The translations under genes were made by a program, and so were the position numbers. A DNA stretch of 64,000 nucleotides, taken from NCBI GenBank assembly GCA_963931925.1, contig OZ007570.1:35528084-35592083 (forward strand), written 5' to 3'. The notes beneath the pieces are model-generated. The model saw nothing but the letters and a program-made list of their open reading frames with translations, ran no database searches and was not told the origin of the DNA. Origin of the DNA: Onchidella celtica (taxonomy: Eukaryota; Mollusca; Gastropoda; Systellommatophora; Onchidiidae). Shown here one piece after another: positions 1 through 10,700 of this stretch. Within the stretch, counting starts at the first letter, position 1; every line of letters begins with the position of its first letter.

Positions 1-745
1 GTACCTGAGAGCTGCAGCCTTGATGAATGTGGTAATGCCACAGTTTTGCTTGAATACCATTATACTGTAATTGGAATTGTTTCCTCCATAATCTTATCAT
101 TTTATAGAGAATTGAAAATGGTGCAAAGAAAAGTGAACATTATTTGAAATTCATATCCCAGCATTATCATAAAGTTGCAGAAATAAAATCATCAAGAGTG
201 TGGAAACATCGTGTTGTTGACCAGCAATATTACACATTCATCTAATTCGCGTTACTGCAGGATTAGCTCATTTATTTATATAAAAGATCATTCTGGGTGG
301 AGCACAGAAACTGCATTTAAGAACTGATAAAGTTGCAACCAGTTGTTCATGGATTGTTGAATGTATCCGCTGAGGCAAATTGTAGTAAGCCTAATTTAAA
401 AAATATTTATACCTTTTCCAGGTTTCTGAATATATGTCATGGAGAGAAAGTGCCAGAAGCTGAGGACAAGCCTTGTTTGAAAATTACATGGCCAGTTTTT
501 ATGCTGATGGGACATAAACCAAAATAAAAACTTTAGCTCTGTACCGTATTTGTTTAGTTTTTTCTGTCAATTGTTGTTTTAAAAAGAAATCCAAGAAACT
601 ATCAAAGACAATGCCTAAACTGGGAAGATGATTTACTTTTAGTGTCCAAGTTAATGCGGGCTGCATAATTACATGTATAGAAGGGAGCATGGCTGACCAG
701 TGTGATGCATATCATTATCATTCACTAATCAGAGATTTGTCTGGG
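1..745. other. AT-rich non-coding DNA, no gene seen
   Basis: No open frame here resembles a known family, and no convincing exon flanked by splice sites was found. It may be 3' UTR or intergenic sequence of a gene to the left, but nothing in the sequence decides this. Confidence 0.4.
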
Positions 746-1345
746 CATTAACAGAAATGCCACCCATTTCGTTTTGATCGGAATCATTCTGACTTTTCTT
801 GAAAAATGGGCATGATTCCGATTTTCCGATTAGCAAGGCCAGTATTCCGATTTTTTTTTGTTACTTCCAGCAATCGGCTTTTTTTTTCCGTTTTTGTTCT
901 TCCGGATTCTAGTTTTTGATTATAACTTTTACAAAATGCGCCGAATCGGAATATTGTGATCATTTTATGAATAAACCGGAAGTTACTTGTACTTTCTTAT
1001 CGCTTGGTTTGGCATCATTCGGGAATTTGATCACTTGCAACGCGTTGTTTACATTCTTTTTACCGTTCCGCATGGCGGTGATTCCGAAACTAACTGCATA
1101 GATCTGTCAGTTCGCCCTCACTTAAGTCTAAGTGTTATATTTGGTTGCGACTGTAATGGAAGGAGGAATCAGTTCTAAACCTAGCTAGATTTATATCTCT
1201 TCCTTCAAATTTAAGCTTTAGCTAGACATCGCCTAAGTCTAGATCTAAGTGATTTACTTGGCAGCGACAATGACGGATGCAGGAATAAGACCTGGCAAGA
1301 TCTATGGATAGACATATTAAGACCAAAGTAATTTATGCAGCAGTG

Positions 1346-1811
1346 GGACAAGGTGGTCTAGAGGCAAGGTGCTCGCCTCTCATGCCAAGGGTCCCGGGTT
1401 CTAAACCCGGGCAGTGCAGGCATGTTGGAAAGTGGATTTTTCTCATATTTTCAGGTCCCTGGTCCTATTGGGGGGTAGGATCGAGTAGTTCTTGGAAATT
1501 GGATTTTTCTCATATTTTCAAGTCCCTGGTCCTATTGGGGGGTAGGATCGAGTACCTAGTCTTCTCGGATAAGGACGAAAAAATTCGGAGGGCCCGTGTG
1601 CATGTTGCGCACGTTAAAGATACCTTGGCAGTTGGAAATCGTAAAGAGCAGGCCGAAAGGCCGCTGCCCGGGCAAAATTGAAATTAATAGATTAAAATTT
1701 ATCCATATCATCTCCCCCCCCCCCCCTGCCAGAACAAGAAATAATAAAACAAGTAAAGTGAGGTGTAAATGCCAAGGGCAGCGAACCTCCTAAAATAAAG
1801 ACCTCAAACCA
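1346..1811 (+). mobile_element. tRNA-derived SINE, copy 1
   Basis: The 5' part is tRNA-like, with an A-box-like segment (GGTGGTCTAGAGG) and a B-box-like GGTTCTAAACC inside a CCCGGGTT..AACCCGGG T-arm hairpin. The body contains a 67-bp tandem duplication (repeats begin near 1434 and 1501), then a poly-C run and an end AATAAAGACCTCAAA. A perfect 11-bp target duplication ATGCAGCAGTG lies at 1335-1345 and 1812-1822, showing retrotransposition. The near-identical copy at 23971-24449 indicates recent activity. The open frame at 1304-1681 is a by-product of this repeat. Confidence 0.9.
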
Positions 1812-2192
1812 ATGCAGCAGTGATTGTGACGGAAAGAAAGAGTAATCAATTTTAAACTTGTCTTGACCTAGATTTCTTAAATCCAAGCCATGAACATGGA
1901 GGAGGTTGAAGTTGCATGGGCACAAATTGGCAAATTAAAACATGAGATTGGGATTGTGAAAAAACTCCTCAGCGCAGAATGGGCAAAAATTATGCAGGGT
2001 ATCTGTGCATTTTGGAACCCAAATCCCAACATGTCAAGGCAATTCTTATCTGACATAACTGTAGGAAAAACACAGCTCCAGAGCAAAGACAAGTTTGCCA
2101 CAGTGCTTTTCTGGAGAAGGTTCTCTTTCAGTTTTGACCAAGATCAAGACAAAGGGCTGATAATAAGATATGTTGAAATGAACTGTAAATAG

Positions 2193-2405
2193 GGAAGGAC
2201 TTCTGAATGCGTTCCATAGCCCGAGTGAAAACAGTATATAGCTACCCTGGCGGCTTTCCCTGATATGTCAATCTGACTAATGCCCAGACGAACATCGGCC
2301 TACAGCCACGATGATACAAACTGACTAGACCCTCACGTCGTTACATATCAATCTGACAATGCCTATGCACTTTTCGAGCTATGGAACGCATTCAGAAGTC
2401 CTCCC
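2193..2405. mobile_element. MITE A (8-bp TSD), core-sharing family
   Basis: This 213-bp element has inverted ends of about 35 bp: left GGAAGGACTTCTGAATGCGT..., right ...ACGCATTCAGAAGTCCTCCC. It is flanked by GTAAATAG at 2185-2192 and 2406-2413. The interior (2242-2369) is related to the cores of the MITEs at 17847-17946 and 34667-34770, including GATACAAACTGACTAGACCC. No coding capacity. An 8-bp TSD fits hAT-like or P-like transposases; the family is not assigned. Confidence 0.88.
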
Positions 2406-2599
2406 GTAAATAGTGTAAGTTTTTAAGACGATTTTCAGCTTAATCCTTTGTGATCAAGAAAAAAAAAAACATGAAAATAATTATGGATCAAAGATCCGCC
2501 GTTCGCTTCGCACCTATTCAGATTTTTTTCCCCAGATTCAGATTTTTTGGGGGGCCTGATTCAGATTTTTGTTTTTGTAGGGTGGCATCTCTGCATTAA

Positions 2600-5302
2600 G
2601 GTAGCCACATGTTTATGTCTTGTTCAGGCAGCACATTGCATCTGAGTATGTGGATGTCTGTGTTTAAAAGAGACTTTTCAAGCACATGTGTTTTGTTTTT
2701 GTGTTTGAACTTGATGTGCTTTCCTGCAATAAATGTGTCAACATGTATAATTTTTGTTTACATCAAAGCATGAACAATAATCAAGGCATACTTACAATTA
2801 TATCAGCACATAAATTTTTGCTATACGGTATTCAAGAATTAATGCTGAGAGATTGTGAATAGTTTTATATGTTGCATGAAGTTTATTATATCTCATATTC
2901 CACACTTGCAGGTACTTATTTGCATTAACACTGTTCTCTGAAAGCAGTGCTGTGCTATTTTATGGTGCCATGACATTGTTCAAGACTTCCACTGCCCCCA
3001 AAATTAACAGATGTCTTCCTATTTAAGATCAGCAAAACCACTTTCATTGCTGTTTGGTCTTAACTGTAAAATTATGATTCTTGACTGTGAACATGGCACT
3101 GGCAGTAAAATTCTGATTTCCAATTGCTCACTTTTTCTCATTTTTCCTTCATATTTTTTTTAAGTGTTTGTTCTAAGTTTACATTTGTTTTATTTACAAA
3201 TGCATATTGCAAAAAATCAGATTCAGTGAGCATCTTACACGACTAGGCCCTGATCATTACCGAACATATTACTCAAGCAAAATAACCCACCTTATGCCCA
3301 GGCTTACAAAAATATGCTTTCATCAGCATCTTGATTTGCAAAACCTTTAGGTTTTAGAAACTGTTAAAGAAACCACTATTCTTTGTGCTTTTCATGACTG
3401 TTCATATAAGAACAGTTCGCATACAAACATGAAAGCCATTACAATCACCTGTGATGTGATCCAGCTGGTGGAGATTCCAAGCAAATGCAAAAAAAAAATT
3501 GTTTAGTGAATGCAACACTGGAAGAAGTACACTGCGATTTTTTTTTTTTTTTTTAAACAAAATATGTTACAGATGTTAGATTCTAAAAATACAGTGGAAG
3601 GAAGGGTATGTCTTCAAAAATTATCCTCCCTGAGCATAATAAGAATGTGTATCTACAATTTTATTTGTCTGCTGCAAACTGCATTGTTTTAAGAAAAATT
3701 GGTGAAAACTGCATGTTTCTCAGTTTTATGGTTGTCTTGGAGTTATCAGCTGAAGTTTTGTAAATCACTCTTATTCATATAGATTTATAATCCACAAAAC
3801 TGACGTACGTACGTGAACATTCTGAATGGTGTATAATACAACAGTTTAATGAGCAAAAAATTGAAGCTGTAACAAGTTGGTGCCAAAGCATGATCAGTGA
3901 GTGAAAAATGGTAGCAGAACAAGGCAATGGAATTAGATGGACAAGTAATTACAAGACATTTTGACTGATTCACTTGACTGAACCCGGAGAACTGGTTAAG
4001 TATTTCTTCCCTCGCACGTATGACCATTAATTTATGGTTGGTATACATTAAACTGTAAAATGAGACATATTGACTCATTTCACTGCCACTAATAAGCATT
4101 GTCATTTGCATCAGAAATTCAGCATTTTGTGGCAGGTACTGATTATTTGTCAATAATTTACTTACTTGTGGGAATATTGTCAGGAAATTTCATACTAAGG
4201 CTGAATAAAGTCAAGAAAGGAGGGTTTCAGATCAAAGTACAATTAAAGTAATGAAAGTATTATACAGGTTGATTTCAGCCTTTTTATTCCAAAGGTGGGG
4301 CAGGGGGTTACAATATTGACATCAACATCAGCTTATAAAAAAAGAAAAAACAACTGATCGAATGTCTGTTGGAATAAAATGCAAAAATGAAGACTTTCTG
4401 GACGAAGTTCTATCATTTCCATTTCTCAAAATCTTTGTAGATCATGATGAAATTAAACAGTAATTCACCTACAAAATCTTTTCCAGGTTCTGACAAATTT
4501 TTCTCAACATCCCTAAAGCCTTCAGTTTTATCTTTATCCCTGCAATATACAAGCAAAATACAACATGGAAGTTATTCCACAAATTATAAATACAACAGAT
4601 CCAGAGAAAAAGATTTCTTCTCGTTGCCTTGAAGTGCTTCAGTCTGAACAAAACTTCTTTGATCCTTTGCTCAGGATTCTTTCTGCACAGACATAAGTTT
4701 TTTTTACTGAATGTAACTTGAAGGAATGAAGTTGCAAGCACAAAATGGTTAATTTACATGTGATATAGAATACTATTGCCATGCACAACAAACCAGAAGC
4801 TTTGAAATACACCCATAACAATCACCTTCTAAATCCCAACCTGATGGACGGCTCCATAGAGCAAGGGCAACCTATGCCCTGGTTCTGCAAGTTGTTTTAA
4901 AAAATCAATGCACTACCAATGACATATAACCTACATTAAAAAAATTAAAATTTCTCTCGCAGTGGTAGTGTTACAATTCAGAATAATAATTATTATGATT
5001 TTGGATGATATCAAAAGACAAATGTTGCCTTCAAACTATAGCAATTTACAGATCTATTGCTTTGTAAAATATTTCACCTGTCTGTTTCTGCTGTGCCTCA
5101 GGAATGTTTTCAAACCCAGCCATGTTTTATTTTGTCCACGTGCTATTTTTCAATTGTACAGAAATTTATGTTTTGTTTTCCTAACACGCTGGCGTTCATT
5201 GTTCAAAACTGCCGTGCGACATGCAAAAAGACCTATGAGATTGACATGAATTTGCTTCAACAAATGACAGTATATTATACATGTGTGTACAAAATGACAG
5301 AA
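2600..5302. other. AT-rich non-coding DNA, no gene seen
   Basis: Contains homopolymer T runs (for example 3540-3555) and AT-rich sequence. The longest open frame (3785-4153, minus, 122 codons) has no recognisable domain and low-complexity composition. No credible exon, RNA gene or repeat boundary was identified. Confidence 0.35.
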
Positions 5303-5304
5303 AC

Positions 5305-5665
5305 AGGCATGTTTGCCTACTACTCTTCTTGGATCCCAAACTTCTCTGACAAAATACAACCTCTTGTCATCAACCACACTTTTCCATTACCAAAGGAAGT
5401 GAAATGTGCTTTTGAACTGCTGAAGAGAGAGATAGAGAATGCTGCTGTTACTACCATTGACCAGGATATCCCTCTTGTGGCCGAAACGGATGCTTCTGAC
5501 ATAGCGATAGCAGCTACCCTGAATCAGAATGGGAGACCGGTTGCTTTTTTTTCAAGAACACTAAATCATAGTGAGAAGAAACACTCATCCGTCGAGAAAG
5601 AAGCATATGCCATTGTGGAGGCTCTCCGAAAGTGGAAACATTATTTGCTTGGAAAACATTTCTAA
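5305..5665 (+). pseudogene. RNase H fragment of Ty3/gypsy-type pol
   Basis: The frame begins at the end of the RT thumb/connection (motif FAYYSSWIPNFS), then shows the RNase H motifs TDASD (first catalytic Asp) and SVEKEAYAIVEALRKW (catalytic Glu). It ends at an in-frame TAA at 5663-5665, directly before the next RNase H motif, which is read in the following frame (VTDQ). The open frame extends upstream to 5057, but that part does not resemble pol. The upstream RT palm is missing, so no functional polymerase is encoded. Confidence 0.85.
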
Positions 5666-5668
5666 CTT

Positions 5669-7036
5669 GTGACTGACCAGAAAAGCGTTGCTTTTATGTA
5701 CAATAACACTCAGAAAGGAAAGGTGAAAAATGACAAAATCCAGAGATGGAGAATTGAACTGTCGTGCTACAGCTATGATGTAGTATACAGACCTGGCAAA
5801 GAAAACCATGCAGCAGACGCCCTCTCGAGGGGGTACTGTTCTACTGCTAACTGGAACGCTGAAGCACTGCAAGATCTCCACAACACACTATCCCATCCTG
5901 GGGTTACGAGGATGATGCATTTCGTCAAATACAGGAACCTCCCTTATTCACTAGATGAAGTGAAGAGAGTGTGTGCAAACTGTAGAATCTGCTGTGAACT
6001 AAAGCCTTCCTTCTACAAATCGACTGATGCTAACCTTATCAAGGCCACTCAGCCTTTTGAACGCCTTAGCGTGGATTTTAAGGGGCCTTTGCCTTCTTCC
6101 TCGAGGAACAAGTACCTTCTGACAATGATTGATGAGTACTCCCGCTTCCCCTTTGCTTTTCCATGTGCTGATATGAGCGCCTCAACCATAATCAAATGCT
6201 TCTGCCAACTCTTCTCTCTGTTTGGAATGCCATCCTATGTGCACTCTGATAGGGGCGCTAACTTCATGTCCAGTGAGCTCAAAGACTTCCTTCACAACAA
6301 AGGTATAGCTACTAGTCGCACTACTCCGTACAAAACTAGAGCTAATGGGCAAGTGGAAAGATTGAACGGTACGCTCTGGAAGACAATAACGCTTGCGCTG
6401 AGTGGCCTAGAGACCCATCAGTGGGAGCTCGTTCTCACAGATTCACTTCATTCCCTAAGATCTCTTCTGTGTATCGCAACAAACGAAACTCCGCACGAGA
6501 GAATATTTCGCTATAACAGGAAATCCACAACTGGTATAACTCTTCCAAGCTGGTTAACTACTCCTGGTACTGTGCTCATGAGAAGAAACGTGAGGACTTC
6601 GAAGTGTGACCCCTTAGTAAATGAGGTTGAACTGTTAGATTGCAATCATCTGTATGCTCATGTCAGACTTCGTGATGGGAGGGAGACAACAGTGGCTCTG
6701 CGCCACCTGGCACCACCTGGAGACACGACTACATTGCATACTCACACTGTTCCGAATGAAACGGCTCCTCCGCCGACAAATAATGACTTAAATGTGAATG
6801 ACCAGACAAATCAGATAATGCTTGTTCCTACACCAGCTGTTGTGCAGACCGGTACGCAAAATCGTAGCTTGGATCTAACAGACTCTCTAAACACCCCAGA
6901 TAGTAACCCTTCAACTTCACTCAGAGAAGAAAACTCTGAGATTCAACCTGAAACACCTGTTGAAAGTAGACCTAGTCCAAAATGCCGTCCTTTTGTTCGG
7001 ACCAGGGCTTATAACTTACGGAACAGAGAAGCTTGA
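5669..7036 (+). CDS. RNase H C-terminus and DDE integrase of the Ty3/gypsy-type element
   Basis: A 455-codon frame. Residues ~1-55 finish RNase H (ending HAADALSRG). Residues ~70-110 form an H2C2 zinc-binding finger (HNTLSH ... CANCRIC). The integrase core follows with its DDE triad visible in SVDFKGP, HSDRGANF and GQVERLNGT. The rest is a C-terminal region with basic blocks and a Ser/Thr/Pro-rich end. The first ATG is arbitrary because translation would normally continue from the upstream RNase H frame, which a stop codon interrupts. The integrase motifs are intact although the element is a truncated relic, suggesting a fairly recent insertion. Confidence 0.85.
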   Translation: MTDQKSVAFMYNNTQKGKVKNDKIQRWRIELSCYSYDVVYRPGKENHAADALSRGYCSTANWNAEALQDLHNTLSHPGVTRMMHFVKYRNLPYSLDEVKRVCANCRICCELKPSFYKSTDANLIKATQPFERLSVDFKGPLPSSSRNKYLLTMIDEYSRFPFAFPCADMSASTIIKCFCQLFSLFGMPSYVHSDRGANFMSSELKDFLHNKGIATSRTTPYKTRANGQVERLNGTLWKTITLALSGLETHQWELVLTDSLHSLRSLLCIATNETPHERIFRYNRKSTTGITLPSWLTTPGTVLMRRNVRTSKCDPLVNEVELLDCNHLYAHVRLRDGRETTVALRHLAPPGDTTTLHTHTVPNETAPPPTNNDLNVNDQTNQIMLVPTPAVVQTGTQNRSLDLTDSLNTPDSNPSTSLREENSEIQPETPVESRPSPKCRPFVRTRAYNLRNREA

Positions 7037-7201
7037 ACTTTACAAACAATCACCAAGACTATTTCTATGCCTACTTGATGCAATTTGTGACAATAACGTT
7101 TCAATGCATTTTTGTTCGCTAGTATTAATTGGTGGTCACTGTAATTTTGAAAATCATTCCTTGTGTTTAATGATGTCCCCTTTTATCTGAGGGGGGAAGA
7201 A

Positions 7202-7400
7202 TGTTGTGATGTTGCTATGTTTATGTGCTTTGTATTATTTTCATCGCTCGTCATGGACTGTTTGCTTTATCTGTTTGTCTAACTGTCTGCTATCTGTTTG
7301 TGTTACAGATCACGCATCTAATCATAGTTACTTCAGTTGAATGTTGAATAAAGCCAAGATAAGTGGCTAGAAACAGGCTTCAGTCTTTCTGAATTTCATT
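7202..7400 (+). repeat. Probable 3' LTR of the Ty3/gypsy-type element
   Basis: Starts TGTTGTGATG immediately after a purine-rich tract, as LTRs do after the polypurine primer. Contains AATAAA at 7347-7352. The 3' limit is approximate because there is no second LTR in the window to compare. Confidence 0.55.
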
Positions 7401-7404
7401 TATT
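7399..7404 (-). promoter_or_regulatory. Possible poly-A signal of the lectin receptor gene
   Basis: AATAAA on the minus strand, about 390 nt downstream of the stop codon at 7793. It sits at the edge of the probable LTR, so the 3' UTR may run into that repeat. No nearer AATAAA was seen. Confidence 0.3.
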
Positions 7405-7792
7405 CATATCATTAAGTATAATAATGATTGTAAAATGATGAAATTCACTTCGCACAATATTTTCTCCTTGTATCTTGATCTACTGTGTGGAAAGGAAAAT
7501 GGTCGTCTTGAATATTGTGAAGTAAGGAACGTCAGATTGAACATTTTAGCAGGATTATAATTATAGTTGATGATTTCCAGTGCTTAAGGGAAACTACCAA
7601 GTATTTCCATCTCAAGAGATGCATTGGAATGAGAGTCTGCACACAATTCAGACAATGAAAAGTATCCTCTTATGGGAAAAAGATTTCCTTCACAAAATAT
7701 TGAATGATCGTGTAAACAAAGTGCTGCCATTGTCTGTGTCAGGAATTATGCCAAAAATAACAAGAAAATGAAAATGTCAGAGATGTGCTTTC

Positions 7793-10700
7793 TTAACATT
7801 CAGTTCCTTTCTCTGTATTTGGAATAGCCACTGCATCAAATTTGGATTTTTGTCGTTTGCTCACTTGAGAAGTATCCCTTTGATCAGCCTCCTGGTCAGG
7901 TGACTTTTTGTCTTCTGCATGCCCAGGGTCAGCCTGTGATGTGATACCCTTTGAATGGGCATTGCAATTCTTTGATATGTCCTTGTTTTCAGTTGTTTCT
8001 CCGACATTATTATTTGAAGAATCAAAGTTAGGGTGTTTGCTGATGTCTTTTGAAGGTTTCTGCTTGTCACTCTTATGTTTTGAATGTCTTCCACCTCCAG
8101 GTTCTCTTGATGGATTGTCATGAGAATGGTGGTGGTTGTTTTCAATACTCTGATGAGACAGTGAATTCTGAACGATATTTTGATAGACATGAGATGTCCT
8201 ATGGACCTCCGTGTTGATTGTGTCTAGATTGACTGATTTCACCACATCCTCCGACTCCAATGAATCGCTGCAAGATGAGTTTTCCTGGCCAACTGGAGCC
8301 ATTCGGGCACTTCTTGAAGACTTATCTGACATAGTGTTTGATGATTCTGAGGGTTTTTTCCTCACTGCTGAATTTTGTCCATCTTTTGATGCAGATTTGC
8401 TGGACTTAAAGCAATGCGGCTGTTCCAGACAAATACAGATGACACAGGATCTAGATCCGGGTGAATCTGTGTTATTTTCTGTTTCATCCTTGTCACCAGA
8501 CCTGTGGAGATAGACAGTAATTTTAGATTCATTCATTACATTAGTAATGCAGATCTAGAGATGTCATTTTGGAATGGAAATCTTGACAAAAGATATCATG
8601 GTGCTGATCAAATGGAATATTATTTCCTTTCCCACGTCTTGCTCTCGCTCATACATTGATCTCTTGTATTTTTACAAAATCTGTTGCTTTGAGAGTTCAC
8701 AGATGTAAAACATGCAGTGTTGCATCTATAGTGATCTAAACACTAGTAAAGGGAGTGAATTCTCCTGAGAATTACCTGACAGAGATTTCACTGGAATGTT
8801 TGCTGTGCTTTTGACATTTTAAATTGTTGTGGCTAACTGGAATTAACGTTTGATTTGCAGGAAGGATAACTGCAAGTTAAACTAGAGACATAAGAAAGTC
8901 TCTGAAAATGGAGACATTGATGAACACTTGAGAAAAGTAAGGAAGGAACCTGGATTGGCCATCCCAGGTCATTTTTTTATTCATTTCTATAGCACATACA
9001 GCACTGAAGGAGAAATGTCACCAGGATTCGTGCTTACTCTCACAGCTGTTTTCATCCGAAGTTGATACTTCATGGAATACTGAAGAAAGACCTCAGCGAG
9101 ATTTTATTAAGCCTCTACACCTCGTCTTCATAATTTTTATTGCAAATACACCATCATGAAAGAAGTGATACTTGTAGAGTATTCATAACTACTGTCAGAA
9201 CTGTTATTTTTTGTTGTAATGGGATGCTTAACAAAGAGATTTTAATCGTTCCCTGCAACTTGATTTAAAGGTGAAGTGTAGGTGAAGGGAAACTGGCATA
9301 GCCAGATGCCCATGACAGGATGTTATGTGGATTATATTATATTAACATTACTTTGTGAAGTTATGACAAACACTACTTACTGACACAATCGCCTGATGAC
9401 CATGATGATTGCAATGATCAGGGCAATGACAGTAATAACAGATGCAATCACACATCCAATGATCAAACCAATTTCTGTGCAGGACAAACATAAAATACAT
9501 GTAAATTGTAATACATTAGATAGTTATAGAAATGATAGATGCTTCTGTCAGATTTATTTTTGTGTTGAAATGTTAAATCTTAAATTCTGATTTTAAATGC
9601 TTACTGAGAAAGAGGTGTATGTCTAATTTGAATTCTTTTAAGCACTCACAAAAACATCCCCATTCATATTTATCCAAATCTTCCCTTTCCCGTCCACCTA
9701 CTAACACATTCATTTATCCCTAGTTGTAGAGTTAGAAGTTTCTTCATCGTATGACTAAATATACTAAAATAAAGTCTATTTGAGGTTTACACAAGAAATA
9801 GTGAAGTACATGTAGAAACAATGACCGAAAGACATCATGACAAGAAGTCATGCAGTAACTGAAAGACTTTTGAAAGAAAGAGCTCAGTTGAGTTAAACTG
9901 CAACAAATCAGTCTATAATTTCTTCGCCCAGTTTAACAAAGTAAATATATCACTAAAGTCACTGGGTTTCTAGAAACTATTAGAATGAATTCAGAAAAGA
10001 GCCTGAAGTGAGAAAGTATAATGCAGTCTGTGCTTGTTAAGAAAAGTTGACTACCTTCTGCATCATTATCTTTATCCTTCTCAAGGTTCAGTGTTTTGGT
10101 TGTTCGTTCCCTTTGCTTGTCTTGCAAATTTTGTACTACCCATGGAGTAGAAATAGTGGTAGCTGTAGTAGATGTTTCTACCATAGTTGCATAAGCTGAA
10201 AAGACCAAAAAGACAAGGTATAAATTCCCACTCCATTTCCACATGGTCTTTTCATAGTTTTAACAAGAGACCTCAATAAAAGATAGTGAAGATCTGATGG
10301 CCACAGGATGTAGGTTATGCGAAATCATTTGTTAAAGTGTTGTAATTGTTCAAATGAAGCTTTTTTCCTTCACTTTATAATTGTTCAAGAAAATAAGGAG
10401 CACAGTAATGCAAACTTATTAATGCCAAAATATTTGTCCAAAATACAGAAAAACTGAAGGAATGCAGGTACACTTAAATTCCAGAACACATGCTGGTAAG
10501 CCTGATTTTCTGCCAATCATTCACTGACAGGCTCACAATCACATTAGATAAAATTAAGTTCAGCTCTGAAAGTATGCCATAGAAATTTATCTAATGTAGT
10601 AATAAGATTGTCTCTGCTTTGCTACATTCTCTGTTGTTAAAATGCTGAAAATTATGGTGAATACTTAACAATATCCATAAAAAATAGTTTTTGGCTGGGA

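Larger units (their letters stand above)
752..2593. mobile_element. Non-autonomous DNA transposon with 6-bp TSD, carrying two nested insertions
   Basis: The left end CAGAAATGCCACCC (752-765) is matched by the inverted right end GGGTGGCATCTCTG (2580-2593), with one mismatch in 14. Both ends are flanked by CATTAA (746-751 and 2594-2599), a 6-bp target-site duplication. Subterminal DNA is rich in T-runs with CCGATT or CAGATT words. A SINE (1346-1811) and a MITE (2193-2405), each with its own target duplication, sit inside; removing them leaves about 1.15 kb. No transposase is recognisable, and a 100-codon frame at 1890-2192 matches nothing I know. The end structure resembles the elements at 56102-57142 and 62456-62755. 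Superfamilies reported with 6-bp TSDs include Dada and IS3EU; the assignment is open. Confidence 0.75.
5303..7400 (+). mobile_element. 5'-truncated Ty3/gypsy-type LTR retrotransposon
   Basis: The preserved order is connection/RNase H, HHCC zinc finger, DDE integrase, C-terminal tail, polypurine tract and one 3' LTR. This is the 3' half of a Ty3/gypsy pol. The reverse-transcriptase catalytic core, gag and 5' LTR are absent, so the copy begins abruptly near 5303. The polypurine tract (gaggggggaagaa) ends at 7201 and the LTR starts TGTTGTGATG at 7202; a poly-A signal AATAAA lies at 7347-7352. The 3' LTR boundary and any target duplication could not be fixed. One in-frame stop (5663-5665) separates the RNase H and integrase frames. 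Confidence 0.85.

Noticed and set aside
1346-1420. Functional tRNA gene
   Set aside because: A- and B-box-like parts and a T-arm are present, but no clean acceptor stem or anticodon arm closes, and it is the head of a SINE with target duplications.
1304-1681. 125-codon frame shared with 23903-24316
   Set aside because: Both are the same SINE read through its tRNA-like head and duplicated body; no protein family signal.
1890-2192. 100-codon ORF in the 752-2593 element as a transposase remnant
   Set aside because: No catalytic motif or recognisable similarity; its stop codon lies in the MITE A target duplication, so the end of the frame is affected by an insertion.
3785-4153. 122-codon minus-strand ORF
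   Set aside because: AT-rich, no domain, no splice or promoter context; likely chance.
5057-5304. N-terminal part of the 202-codon frame as reverse transcriptase
   Set aside because: The sequence lacks RT motifs; similarity to Ty3/gypsy pol begins only near 5305.
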